This document shows, piece by piece, positions 37,446 through 48,154 of a stretch of DNA of 64,000 nt. Location: positions 803,501 through 867,500 of the forward strand of contig CM049315.1 in NCBI GenBank assembly GCA_026874595.1, given 5' to 3'. Within the stretch, counting starts at the first letter, position 1; every line of letters begins with the position of its first letter. Both the position numbers and the translations under genes were made by a program. The DNA comes from Sipunculus nudus. Its lineage: Eukaryota > Annelida > Sipuncula > Golfingiida > Sipunculidae. The notes below the pieces were generated by a model. It was not told where the DNA came from, made no database searches, and was given only the letters and a program-made list of their open reading frames with translations.

Positions 37446-38074
37446 ACTCATAAATATCTATTCGTGTGGATTCTGTTTCAGGGTCTGCGTTTTGCTATCA
37501 GAATTGATTTCAAGGGTCATTACACACGCTGAAACAGCCAGTTCCGTGTTCAGTGCGGGCGGAACCATTGCTGTTTAATACGGAGGGAATTGCATGGCGC
37601 ACCTGTTTTTCAGACACTAGCTATTTGAGCCGGCTGGTGATTGTGTTTTACTAACGCCATGGATCCGATTGCGATTAGATTGATTAGGTGGTGATGTGGG
37701 AGAGTCCCGCCGGCAGGAGGTATTAGTCCGCAAACAAAATTACAATCACCCGGGATATCAGGTCTATTAAACGACATCATTGAAAACATTGCTCTGCCAG
37801 TAGGCTCCTCCAAAGGCAGTTCATTGTTGACCTGAGGAGGGAGCGTGAAGGGAAACTGATTGGACTCATACACGGCACTCAAAGCGTGTTTGCCAATAGT
37901 CTGTGAGCCTGTGTTTTATGTTTATTGAAGTGTCGTCTGAGGTTTACGATTCATGAACGCTCAAAGCTCCAGTCTCTTCTTTCCGAGCTATTTTCAAACC
38001 ATTTGTCTAATGTCTCCATGTGCTTTGTTCTACTAAATGGAAAAAGACGGTAATTCATGAGCAGCGGCCACGCT
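37446..38074. other. spacer holding an unrecognised 90-codon minus frame
   Basis: The minus frame 37610-37882 has more even composition than its surroundings and contains FTLPPQVNNELPLEEP, but I recognise no family. It has no visible neighbours forming a gene. It could be a transposon fragment or chance. Nothing else is seen. Confidence 0.4.
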
Positions 38075-38560
38075 CTTAAAGGGTCCCAGTCACCTATAAA
38101 GCATGCTGAATTAACATGACAAATAGATTCTTCCCTTAAGTATAAATTTGTACCTGCCAAAATCTTGCCCTGAAACCGTTTGCTTACTCCTGTAAACGTG
38201 TGTTAAAAACAGTGGACCGGGCGCGATCACAGGTGTCAACATAAACAGCGCGTGCATTGCCCGGCCACAACGCATCAATCAGGAGATACCCTAACTGCCT
38301 TAACCCAACAAATGTAATACATGTTCCCGCTGACTGAAACACCACTTGTTAAGGCTCACAATCGGACCTCTGGTTATGGCAAACAAACACACGTGGACTG
38401 TGTTTACCAACACGAAGACCCATAACAAGGTGTTTAACAGCCGTATACCGAGACTGTGTTTAGGGGGTTTGCTGGGAAACTTTTGACTAAAGCAAAACTG
38501 AACTAATAGTGTTAAAGAATAAGCATAATATTACTCCTGATTATGTCCCTTTATATCATA
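38075..38560. mobile_element. family A dispersed element, partial copy 3
   Basis: Matches the middle of family A: CACCTATAAAGCATGCTGAA (38091; compare 4168 and 21945), TGCCAAAAT (38154), CGGGCGCGATCACAGGTGTC (38218), AATCAGGAGATACCC (38277), ATGTTCCCGCTGACTGAAAC (38320), ACACACGTGGACTGTGTTTA (38387), TTTGCTGGGAAACTTTTGAC (38467) and ATTATGTCCCTTTATAT (38540). Both ends of the full element are absent. Confidence 0.75.
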
Positions 38561-38808
38561 AGGCGACGGAAAACATAATTGCCAAGGCGCTTTGTAATAA
38601 CACCTGCCGCCCATTTTCGTATATTTTACATTTGTCCCGGGCACAACAGAGCCAATTACGGTTTAGCAACCTTGCATCTTCAAAACGTTTCAACAAGTTT
38701 TATTTTTAAAACCTTCTTTTTTCTTAAATATTCTTAACAGCAAATATACTCACATACGTGTATATATACAAATATATACGATTCATGATATATTTATTTA
38801 TTCTTATT

Positions 38809-38990
38809 GCTTTTCTAGCGAAGCGGTTGGTACGCCGGACTTGTGCGCCACCGTTATGGGTTCGAATCCCGGATCTGCCCGGAATTTTCCCCTGAGCAAT
38901 TTGTCTTCGTAGCAAAATGGAGGCTTCTCCAACGTGACGGTAAACTTTGCGGCCCAGGGAATAAGCTCACCAAGTGTGACTCCTGGGATA
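38809..38990 (+). mobile_element. tRNA-derived SINE
   Basis: A tRNA-like head is visible. The RNA polymerase III A box TAGCGAAGCGG (38816-38826) fits the TRGYNNANNGG consensus, and the B box GGTTCGAATCCC (38859-38870) is near perfect, 43 bases downstream as in a tRNA. The head is followed by a body with GAGCAATTTGTCTTCGTAGC (38894) and GGAATAAGCTCACCAAGTG (38957). No clean cloverleaf or acceptor closure forms and the sequence runs into unrelated DNA, so a functional tRNA is unlikely. The minus frame through it (38724-38915) is incidental. Orientation is plus. Confidence 0.75.
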
Positions 38991-39029
38991 ATTAGTCTTT
39001 TTCTGATAGCAGATACTCTTAAGAGGGGG

Positions 39030-39480
39030 AGAGGAGAGAAATGTTCTAGCGGACACGGAGGTGTGTGAGTCAGTTGTGGACCTTTTCCGATAAGTGCGGC
39101 AAATATAAATTTTCTTCTTAATTTGTGGCGGATTTTATATAGTCTTCAGTTTGCCTTTCGGATCACTGCCAGGATTTCACTTTGGATTACAGTAGATTGA
39201 TTTAGTAAAAATATTGGACTGTTATTCTCTGAGAAGATTTGTGTGAACTTTTCATCCGGTTTATGCATTTTAAATGACTTGTCGCTGTGACAGTGGTGGT
39301 ATCCAGGTACTGTGCACTTTGTTTATTGTGCTGTGTGGTTGTATTGATTTGCTGTTATACTATTGTTGTAATGTGTAATTACATTGATTTAGTGTATTGT
39401 AATGTAAAGGTTTGTTTTAAGAATAATTTATAGTTATTTGTTAACAAAAGAAAGTGTTAATGCCTAGTGTTACAAAGATT
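39030..39480 (+). mobile_element. LTR-like repeat (TGTTAC family) copy 3, inverted
   Basis: Opposite orientation to the other copies: AGCGGACACGGAGGTGTGTG (39048), TTTTCCGATAAGTGCGGCAA (39085), GTGACAGTGGTGGTATCCAG (39287), AAGAATAATTTATAGTTATT (39419), TTTGTTAACA (39439), CCTAGTGTTACAAAG (39462). The promoter-side end with the TATA box and both TGTTAC ends are missing. It lies just downstream of the SINE. Confidence 0.65.
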
Positions 39481-39605
39481 AGAATCTGATTCTAACCACA
39501 TTCACCTGATGATCGGATCGCATCGCGTGAAACAGACTGTTGTGAATTTACAGTGTTGTTTCTCTCCAGCGTCATACCGCTCTGGCCTAGTCTGTAGGCC
39601 ATAAA

Positions 39606-40013
39606 GCCCCTTTCACACATTCACGGATAGCATCACGGATCATCGTTCCGGGATCATCCGTGTCAACACCGGCATCATCCGTGATAACTTCGGCATCTCT
39701 GTGTAGGCATCCGAGGTGATCCTTGGTGCACCGGGATGTTCTTAGAAAAAATTAAACCTGCAAAAGTGTTCGTTGCGGAGTACACGGATCAAAAATGGTC
39801 CATATCACTCCTTGTTGGCACCGTGCACCTCCGTGTAGCCACCGCATACATTCGTGAGTCTCCGGCATCTTTCAACCATGCTCCGGATGAGCCGTGTTGC
39901 TATTTGTGAATGTGTGAAAGCCCCATAAACGAAATTGCGCCGCTGTCCCCGGAACACCACGGATTAAAGTCCGGGATGGTCCGTGTAGTTATCCGTGAAT
40001 GTGTGAAAGGGGC
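39606..40013. mobile_element. 408-bp MITE with 24-bp terminal inverted repeats
   Basis: The left end (39606-39629) starts GCCCCTTTCACACATTCACG and the right end (39990-40013) is its exact 24-base reverse complement. The interior is non-coding and full of subterminal-type motifs (CCGTGT, ATCCGTG, CGGCATC). A third partial terminus, GTGAATGTGTGAAAG, lies at 39906-39920 in right-end orientation. No transposase is encoded. The superfamily is not assigned because no unambiguous target duplication is visible. Confidence 0.88.
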
Positions 40014-40039
40014 ACAAAGCACATTACAACGGAGGGTAA

Positions 40040-40046
<7 letters not shown>

Positions 40047-40128
<82 letters not shown>
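40047..40128. repeat. (CT)n(TA)n compound microsatellite
   Basis: CT dinucleotides interrupted once by CCCC, then about 12 TA dinucleotides, starting 33 bases after the MITE right end. Confidence 0.97.
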
Positions 40129-40132
<4 letters not shown>

Positions 40133-41109
40133 TAATTTCATAGTTTTACTTAATTATAGATGTTATGTGTATTTATCGTTACCAAAGACTGCCTTGAAGG
40201 TGTTTTTGTTGGTGTTATATTTAACAGTCACTCTGGTAGTTGCGGAGGCGAACGTTTTAATCCGGCCACCATTATACTTGACATAAGCCATCTACTCGCT
40301 GTGTGATTTGCCTCTCGGGGGTATGTAAGCCCCTGCTTGTCATTCCACCATGTTGCAGTCGCTGACAGGAGAAGCGGTCAGGCAGAGTCTGTTTAATTTA
40401 CTTGATGCCCGAGACTGTAGTTCACGTCGTTCTTTTACCAAAACAGTCTGAAAACTTTCTCTCTGAACCGACTGCTTTTAGCACGCTTCCTGTCATGCGG
40501 TGATAGACATTTATATCTGGTATTATCTAAGTAAGTATTGACGAAGGATTATTTTAATTGAGGCTTTCTTTTTAATTCCGTTTTCAGGCAGTCTTAAGAT
40601 TAACGCTTTAAAATGATTCTTTGACAAGATAAGTATTTTAACCATTCATGACGTTCACTTGTATAACATCAGATTGATACACGTTATAAAACAAATTATA
40701 TAATATTAATTAATGTTAATATTAATTGAAATTGTTAAAAGATTTCTAGATGTTACGACAGATATTTGGTGTAGTTTTTGCGCCGCCTGGAGGGTATTCG
40801 TTCATCCCTGTTCGTGTGTGGGTTTATGTGTTTGTTCAAAAACAATCACGAACGGAATCTCATGACATTTTCAGGAACGCCGTCAAGGAATATTCACAAA
40901 TACACAGTTATTTACGCAAAAAAAGAACCTGGGATTATGGTTCTAATAAGTAAATGCAAACACGTTTTTGGGAGCATCCCACAACATGTGGACCCAACAT
41001 GGCGGAAGCCATGTTATTTCATTTCCTGCGGTGGGATTTTATGTACTCGGAGTGCCTCATCCAGATTGACACCTGGCTTTTACTTTTTGTCAGTATATGA
41101 GGAAGTTAA
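40129..41109. other. spacer, no recognised gene
   Basis: Overlapping plus-strand frames (40750-40953 and 40778-41155, the latter entering the next array) carry no recognisable motif. No repeat partner occurs in the window. Confidence 0.5.
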
Positions 41110-42592
41110 GCCACCAAGCTCCAGTAATGAACACTCCCAAGTCCACCGCCCTTAACCATTACGCCACTAAGATCCAGTAATGAATACTCATAAGTCCACC
41201 ACCCTTAACCTTTAAGCCACCAAGCTCCAGTAATGAATACTCCCAGGTCCACCGCCCTTAACCATTAAGCCACCAAGCTCCAGTAATGAATACTCATAAA
41301 TCCACCGCCCTTAACCATTAAGCCACCAAGCTCCAGTAATGAATACTCCCAGGTCCACCGCTTTTAACCATTAAGCCACCAAGCTCCAGTAATGAATACT
41401 CATAAGTCCACCGCCCTTAACCATTAAGCCACCAAGCTCCAGTAATGAATACTCATAAGTCCACCACCCTTAACCATTAAGCCACCAAGCTCCAGTAATG
41501 AATACTCCCAAGTCCACCGCCCTTAACCATTACGCCACAAAACTCCAGTATTGAATACTCATACTCCAAAGTCCACCGCTCTTAACCATTACGCCACAAA
41601 GCTCCAGTATTGAATACTCATACTCCAAAGTCCATCGCCCTTAATCATTAAGCCACGAAGATCCAGTGATGAATACTCATACTCCAAAGTCCACCGCTCT
41701 TAACCATTACGCCACGAAGAGCCAGTAATGAATACTCACAAGTCCACCGCCCTTAACCATTACGCCACTTAGATCCAGTAATGAATACTCATAAGTCCAC
41801 CACCCTTAACCATTAAGCCACCAAGCTCCAGTAATGAATACTCTCAAGTCCATCGCCCTTAACCATTACGCCACAAAACTCCAGTATTGAATACTCATAC
41901 TCCAAAGTCCACAGCTCTTAACCATTACGCCACGAAGAGCCTGTTATGAATACTCATAAGTCCACCGCCCTTTTTACATTAAGCCACCGAGCTCCAGTAA
42001 TGAATACTCCCAAGTCCATCGCCCTTAACCATTACGCCACAAAGCTCCAGTATTGAATACTCATACTCCAAAGTCCATCGCCCTTAATCATTAAGCCACG
42101 AAGATCCAGTGATGAATACTCATAAGTCCACAACCCTTAATCATTACGCCACAAAGCTCCAGTATTGAATACTCACAAGTCCACCGCCCTTAACCATTAA
42201 GCCACCAAGCTCCAGTAATGAATACTCCCAAGTCCATCGCTCTTAACCATTACGCCACAAAACTCCAGTATTGAATACTCATACTCCAAAGTCCACCGCT
42301 CTTAACCATTACGCCACGAAGAGCCAGTAATGAATACTCATAAGTCCACCGCCCTTTTTACATTAAGCCACCGAGCTCCAGTAATGAATACTCCCAAGTC
42401 CATCGCCCTTAACCATTACGCCACAAAGCTCCAGTATTGAATACTCATACTCCAAAGTCCATCGCCCTTAATCATTAAGCCACGAAGATCCAGTGATGAA
42501 TACTCATAAGTCCACAACCCTTAATCATTACGCCACAAAGCTCCAGTATTGAATACTCACAAGTCCACCGCCCTTAACCATTACGCCACAAA
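41110..42592 (-). repeat. 53-bp tandem array with tRNA A-box-like unit
   Basis: About 27 units of 53 bp (GCC at 41110, 41163, 41216 and so on), with longer variants (about 58-59 bp) carrying CATACTCCAAAGTCC. On the plus strand the unit reads GCCACCAAGCTCCAGTAATG, AATACTCCCAAGTCCACCGC, CCTTAACCATTAA. On the minus strand this gives GGTGGCTTAATGGTTAAGGG then CGGTGGACTTGGG, which closely resembles the 5' half of a serine-type tRNA (TGGCNNAGTGGTTAAGG). No B box is seen in the unit. Larger blocks inside the array are themselves repeated: CGCCCTTTTTACATTAAGCC occurs at about 41967 and 42350. Confidence 0.9.
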
Positions 42593-42765
42593 GCTATTTG
42601 CACTGGTATTCAAATACTTTCCATTCTTTTGCAAGAAATTTTATAATGATTCATATTCGTATTCAAATACATTTGCAAAGTATTCACACTATGTCTTGTA
42701 TTTATTCAGTTTTAGCCAAACAATGATGTTGAGAATCCAGAATATACAAAATTCACAAATTTAAA
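42593..42765. repeat. dispersed repeat pair, copy 1
   Basis: GCACTGGTATTCAAATAC, TTGCAAGAAATTTTATAATG, TTTGCAAAGTATT, GTATTTATTCAGTTTTAG and TGATGTTGAGAATCCAGAAT occur here and, in the same order, at 44912-45095. Class unknown. Confidence 0.75.
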
Positions 42766-43369
42766 TAATGATCATAAGTACCTGGTTTTATGGCTTTTTT
42801 TATATTAAAAAAGATAAATGTAATATATTCACTTTGGACTACTTTTACATCAATCTACACACTAGACACAGTAGGAATCTAGATTAATATTATCAACTGC
42901 ATCTTTGTCTATCATTAATTTCCTTCATATGATCCCTAATGATTAGTTATGAATAATATGATTTATTTTTGTTATCATTAAATTGAACTGAAAAATACCA
43001 TAGGTAACTGCATTGTGTTATTTGGAATACGTGACATTCTATCCACCCATACAAGATTCTTACATCATCAGTACTGCAAGTTAATTTCCTGTTACTCATC
43101 AACTAACAAGTTCCTTTTCTTTTAATTTTTCTTTAATTTGTTATTAAGAACCAATAACAAATTATTAATTTATTGTTTATTGTTCCGTTGTTGGTCAAAA
43201 CAAGTACTAGAAGAGTTGGGTTGGACACCTGGATCAACTAAGGCTGGTCATAAGCTGCCTGGATGCCCCAGTGTATGCCTCGCCTCAAGCTTGCATAATT
43301 TGCTGAAAGGTCAACAAGGACAACATACAGGTGACTGAAGAGGGGCTGGGGAGAGCCTGGGTCTGACTT
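42766..43369. other. AT-rich spacer
   Basis: No gene recognised. The 66-codon plus frame at 43138-43338 lacks any known motif. Confidence 0.5.
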
Positions 43370-43995
43370 GGTCTCATAGAAACATTAATAAAAGCTACAA
43401 GTTTTGGCTATTTTCTTTCAGCTTTCTAAACTAAAAAGCTGAAATCCTTATGTATGCATGATATGAAAATTATATTAACAGTGCTCACAGGAATCAAACG
43501 TGCCATGGTCATATTTGGGCAAAATTTAAGGTACAAATTTTATATTTATACTAATAACTTATAAAAATTTGAAAAATTCAGAACTAATTTTGGGTATTCA
43601 ATTGAATCTTGATTAAATAATGTTACATCCCTGACAAAAAAAATCTCTAGCTTCAGCAATCCTCTTGTTGAGGGAGTAAATATATTTCTTGTTTTTTCAC
43701 AAAGTGCATTATGGTTGGGGCCATAACTTAAAACAGTTACGCAATAATGACATCATTTCAGACATGTGCATAGCGAATGTATAGAAAAATATGTATATTA
43801 TATATGATCAATATATTCAGATCATTGGTTTTGATATTAGGCAGTCTTGTGAAACATTGGGTTTTTAATGGAAAAAGTTTTAATTAATATCTCGAAAGAA
43901 TTAAGTCCTAGTGACCAAATTCTTGGCATGGTAAGTGATTTTTGAGACATCTAACTGTATGCTAAATTTTAGGAACTGAGAGCTGAAGCAGGGGA
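43370..43995 (+). mobile_element. hairpin-tailed family, copy 1 (truncated)
   Basis: Matches 46250-46870 in order: AATAAAAGCTAC (43389), AATCCTTATGTATGCAT (43443), ACAGTGCTCACAGG (43479), CAAAATTTAAGGTA (43519), TTTTGGGTATTCAATTGAAT (43587), GGTTTTGATATTAGGCAGTC (43827), TCTCGAAAGAATTAAGTCCTA (43891). It lacks the GGAC-rich hairpin 3' end. Non-coding. Confidence 0.7.
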
Positions 43996-44480
43996 GCTGA
44001 GCTCTAGCAAACTGCATATAACACTGGCTTGATGTAAACAAAACGTGACATGGTGCATAAATACTTGAATAAAATCTGCAGTTTTTGATCAACTGGTTTC
44101 TATTTTTTTCATGTTAAAAGATGAAATGCTAATAAAAACATGCCGTGAAAATTAAATCCACAGCAGTTTTAGGGGGGGGGGGGGATGGGAAATGTCATGG
44201 TCAATGTTGGGGAAAAAAATTAAGGTACCAGTTTTTTTTAATTTTGCTAATATTTTGCTAATATTTTGATATAATTTTGGGTATTCAATTTTGATTAATT
44301 AAATTTATATTACAGGAAAAAGTCCTTAGCTTTGACATGTTTTGTGTTAAGTGATTAAATATCTTTCCTGATTTTTTACAAAATGCATTATATTATCATG
44401 CATTATAAATGCATAAATTATATAATACAAACTTAATTTCTGGCATGTACATACGAACTATATAGAGGAATATTTATGGT
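43996..44480 (+). mobile_element. hairpin-tailed family, copy 2 (truncated)
   Basis: Second partial copy: ACATGGTGCATAAATACTTG (44048), TGAAAATTAAATCCACAGCAG (44145), GGTACCAGTTTTTTTTAATT (44224), TTTTGGGTATTCAATTTTGA (44275). It contains a 13-base poly-G (44172-44184) and lacks the 3' hairpin end. Confidence 0.6.
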
Positions 44481-44911
44481 AAATATGAGGAACAATGGAC
44501 CCATTGGTCACGGCGCTCAGCTGTTATATAGGATAAAAAATATGATTTGGGAAACAGGCATATGCTGGTTTTGTGTGGTAATAAATATAAGCTTTATTAT
44601 GAGTTGTTGGTGTTTAGCTTATGTATGATTTTGATAGTATTTTTGGAGACAGGGAAGAGGATTGATTTCATTTATTTATTTAACAAATGGAGTGCTATTG
44701 TCACACAGATTTTGACTTGGCCATATAACTTATAAGCAGCACATATAATAAAAGAGTTTAACTATTTATTAAAATTTAATAACAAATATTGTGCCAATAT
44801 AATTTTTATTAAAAAATAATAAGACAATCATATGATTTTTTTAATAAAATCTAACTGAACTAATTATTAAAATAATATTATAGAATATATGCATTCATGA
44901 ATACATTTTGA
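44481..44911. other. AT-rich spacer
   Basis: Contains a 62-codon plus frame (44547-44735) without known motif and long runs of A and T. Nothing else recognised. Confidence 0.5.
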
Positions 44912-45095
44912 AAGTATTTGCACTGGTAATCAAATACTTTCATTTTTACCTGAATTCCCATTCTTATGCAAGAAATTTTATAATGGAGTACATATTCATA
45001 TTCATATTCATATACATTTGCAAAGTATTTGCACCATGTCTGGTATTTATTCAGTTTTAGGAAAGAGTGATGTTGAGAATCCAGAATATAAACAA
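44912..45095. repeat. dispersed repeat pair, copy 2
   Basis: Partner of 42593-42765: TTTGCACTGGTAATCAAATAC, GCAAGAAATTTTATAATGG, a short (CATATT)n expansion at about 44994-45010, and GATGTTGAGAATCCAGAATA. The extra hexamer units are the main difference. Confidence 0.75.
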
Positions 45096-46129
45096 AGGAC
45101 CCATGGGTCACGACAAAAGTTTGAAATTTTTGCAAATGCAAAATATGAAAAATATTCTATTGTAATGTTTTATATTTATATAAGCATATGAGAAGCTAAG
45201 AGGAAAGGGCCCTCCTACTTGGTTATAGTAAAGTTCTCAATATATGATTGCAAACTAATACTCTGACAAGACTGTCATGAAGAAAAACAGTAAAAGTTTT
45301 GAGATACTGTGATGCATATGAAAAATTTACAGATGGACAGGCAAGTAGACAGAATGGACTAATACCTTCATTTCACTTTCAAAGGAATAATGCATTTAAG
45401 TTTATATATAAGCCTATTTTTTTAGCATATCCACTTTTTTCATTAATAGTTTTTATCTGATTCATTTTTTTTATTTACAAGTGTTATAAATTTGTAATAT
45501 AAAAGTGAAAATATAAGTTAAAATATTGAGTTCTAAGTTGCAATCATTATATATCCAGATTGTAGCTCACATTGGGTCATATTATGCATACACATATATT
45601 TTATTATTTTTAAATCAAATGTTTAAACTGAATGTAAAAGAAAATATTGCCACAACATGGCATCTACAAAATTATTCCTTGAATTCCTATTAAAAAGTTT
45701 TGCACATTGGAGTTTCCAGGACAAGCTTTATTTTATTCACCGAAATAAAATAAAAGATTCAGTAAATTTGATAGAATAAAAACATCTTTTCAAATAAAGT
45801 ATACACACTGTTGGTTGAATGAGGGACAAACAATATCATTATGCTAATTACAATCTCAGCTATAATTAATAACTGGAATTAATAGTCAATTTCACACCTG
45901 GTGAAGTTTTACTCTTCTGAAGTAAAGCATTACTTATCTGATGAACATCCATACTTTCATAGCAATACATCACTTTGTGGACACTATTAAATGTGCACTT
46001 TAATCAATGAACCCTGGTGGTACAATACAAAATCTAAAATGTAGCATGTCCAAGAATAAAATAAAATACAGAAAATTATAACATTCATCTAGTTTATGCA
46101 CCAGCTGGGGGGGGGGGGGTTGAGTGCAG
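45096..46129. other. AT-rich DNA, no gene seen
   Basis: About 1 kb of very AT-rich sequence without domains or repeat partners, apart from a poly-G run at 46107-46119. Confidence 0.5.
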
Positions 46130-46976
46130 GGCAGAGGGGAAGCCTGCTAGTAGTGGCCAAGCTGGGTCAAAGCAAGCTGCCTGGGGTGGGTTACATAATG
46201 CAAGTGAAGGCTCTACTACTAGGTGGGCCAGATATAAACAACACTTGACATGGTGTATGAAAACTTGAATAAAAGCTACTCTTTTCAAACAATTTCATTG
46301 AAATTTCAGATTTTAAAAGATTAAATCCTTATGTATATATGCTATGAAAATTAAATCAACAGTGCCTACAGGGAAAAAACGTGCCACTGCCAAAGTTGGA
46401 CAAAATTTAAGGTATTAATTTTTTATTTATGCTAATAACTTGAAAAATTTGCAAAATTCAGATCTAATTTTGGGCAAACAATTGAATCTTGATTAAATAA
46501 AGTTGTATTCCTGAAAAAAAGTCTTCAGCTTCAGCAATTCTCATGTTAAGTGAGCAAATATATTTCCTGATTTTTAAAAAAATTGCATTATATTTGGGCC
46601 TATAACTTCAAAATAATACCCAATACTGACTTAATTTTTGGTATGTGCACAGAAACGGTATGGAAGAATAGGAATACTAAATATGATCAAAAACAGATCA
46701 GTGGTTTTGATATTAGGCAGACTTGAAGTGTAACAATTGCTTTTTTATGGAAAATGGAGGTTTTTCCTTAATATCTCGAAGGAACAAAGTTCTAATGACC
46801 CAATTTTCGGTATGGTAGGAGATTTTGGGGACATCTAATGGTATGCAGAATTTTGGATTCTTAGGTCCAACGGTTTTAAAAATTGCCCTGTTAACGGACG
46901 GACGGCCGGACGGACGGACGGACGACGGACAAAGGACCACGACTATAGCTCAGATGACTTATAGTCAGCTGAGCTA
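46130..46976 (+). mobile_element. hairpin-tailed family, copy 3 (complete 3' end)
   Basis: Runs from about 46130 through AATAAAAGCTACTC (46269), CAGTGCCTACAGGG (46361) and GGTTTTGATATTAGGCAGAC (46702) to a 3' end made of GGACGGAC repeats (46896-46925), GACAAAGGACCACGACTATA and a stem: TAGCTCA..TGACT..AGTCA..TGAGCTA (46946-46976) followed by AAAA. The stem pairs seven plus five bases around a TAT loop. From general knowledge, GGAC-rich tails with a GAGCTAAAA end are common in bivalve genomes. Class not assigned. Confidence 0.75.
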
Positions 46977-47274
46977 AAAACAGATGAGTGGTTTTGATAT
47001 TAGGCAGTCCTGAAGTGTGAAAATAGGTTTTTAATTTAAAAAAAATGAGTTTTTCCCTTAATTTCTCAAAGGCACGAATTCGCAAAGACCAAGTTTTCGG
47101 CTTGGAAGGAGATCTTGAGGAGATCTAACATTATGCCGAATTTTGGATTCCTAGGTCTTACGGGTTCAAAACGTGCCAGTTTAACGGACGGACGCACAGA
47201 CGGACGGACGGACGGACAGCCAACGGACAAAGGACCACGACTTTAGCTCAGATGACTTAGAGTCAGCTGAGCTA
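46977..47274 (+). mobile_element. hairpin-tailed family, copy 4 (3' end only)
   Basis: A second 3' portion follows copy 3 directly: AACAGATGAGTGGTTTTGATATT-like start (compare AAACAGATCAGTGG at 46689), GGACGGAC-type run (47183-47218), AAAGGACCACGACTTTAGCT and the hairpin TAGCTCA..TGACT..AGTCA..TGAGCTA at 47244-47274. It arose as a tandem duplicate of about 285 bp of the 3' end, or as an insertion of a truncated copy. Confidence 0.75.
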
Positions 47275-47284
47275 AAATTAGATT

Positions 47285-47961
47285 CCGCAACACTAGGCAG
47301 CGTAAAAGGTCTAGGGGAATAAAGAAGTCAGTGTTTTTTTTAGTTAACAAATAATTATAATTTATTCTTAGAACAATCCTAACATTACAATACACTTAAT
47401 CAATACAATTATTCAGCATTTAAGACATAACAATAATAAAAATGAACATCACCAGAGTCCGGATCCTAAGCTTTGATCCCTGGATACCACAACTGTCACA
47501 GTCCAACAAGAGTCTTTTAACACAAATAATCCACGTGAACAGTTCAAGTAAATCTTCCTGGTGAATAGTTCAAAGGCAAACTGAAGACAATCTATATAAA
47601 ACCTGTATAAAGTCTGTATAAAGTCAATAGAATATCTGTAACTATGCAATTATCGGAGTTGGTCTTGAGACTGACGTGAAAGTCGCACCCTTTAGTGCCC
47701 GCTGGTGTTTTCCTTTATGTCGGCTCTCAACCCAGCCCCTATTTAAAGCCTTTTCCCCCAAAGTCCAGAGGCTTCCATTCCAGAACATTCCAAAGAACAA
47801 ACTCAAACCTTTTAGACTACAACGAACACGCTTTCTTTACACTCTGCGGGTAAGCCAGAGTTCAACAAGTGCGGTTCCCATAGCCACGCAATCGAATCGG
47901 AACGCCCGGCACATGTCAAGCCATGCAAATTCCTGCGCATAATAAACAGATACATGTAACA
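47285..47961 (-). mobile_element. LTR-like repeat (TGTTAC family) copy 4
   Basis: Begins in the middle of the left part (CAACACTAGGCAGCGTAAAA, 47288) just after the hairpin end of the previous element and ends ACATGTAACA (47952-47961). On the minus strand it has GGCTTTAAATAGGGGCTGG (TATA-like, about 47732-47750), a GTGACAGTTGTGGTATCCAG block (47482-47501) and AATAAA (47361-47366). The TGTTACGG left end is absent. Confidence 0.62.
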
Positions 47962-48154
47962 GTTGCCATCAGTAAATACAGAATTACACAACTCAGAGCA
48001 AAAAAGAAACAAAAGCAAAGCAAAAGTCTTCTATATGCCAATCGTGGATCTAGAGAAATATGACCTCATTAAATGAAAGCATATATTTATCGAGAATCCA
48101 GCACAGATTAGATAGAATTTTGGTAAATATTCATGATAATCAATGAAAGGCCAG
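47962..48154. other. short spacer before the 52-bp array
   Basis: AT-rich, no feature recognised. Confidence 0.5.

Noticed and set aside
38809-38882. Functional tRNA gene
   Set aside because: A and B boxes are present but acceptor and anticodon stems do not pair convincingly and a SINE body follows.
39999-40286. Leucine-serine-rich frame with poly-SLSL and poly-YI
   Set aside because: Encoded by the CT and TA microsatellites.
46946-46976. Bacterial-type terminator hairpin
   Set aside because: Followed by A rather than T, in a dispersed animal repeat. Conserved between two copies of the same family.
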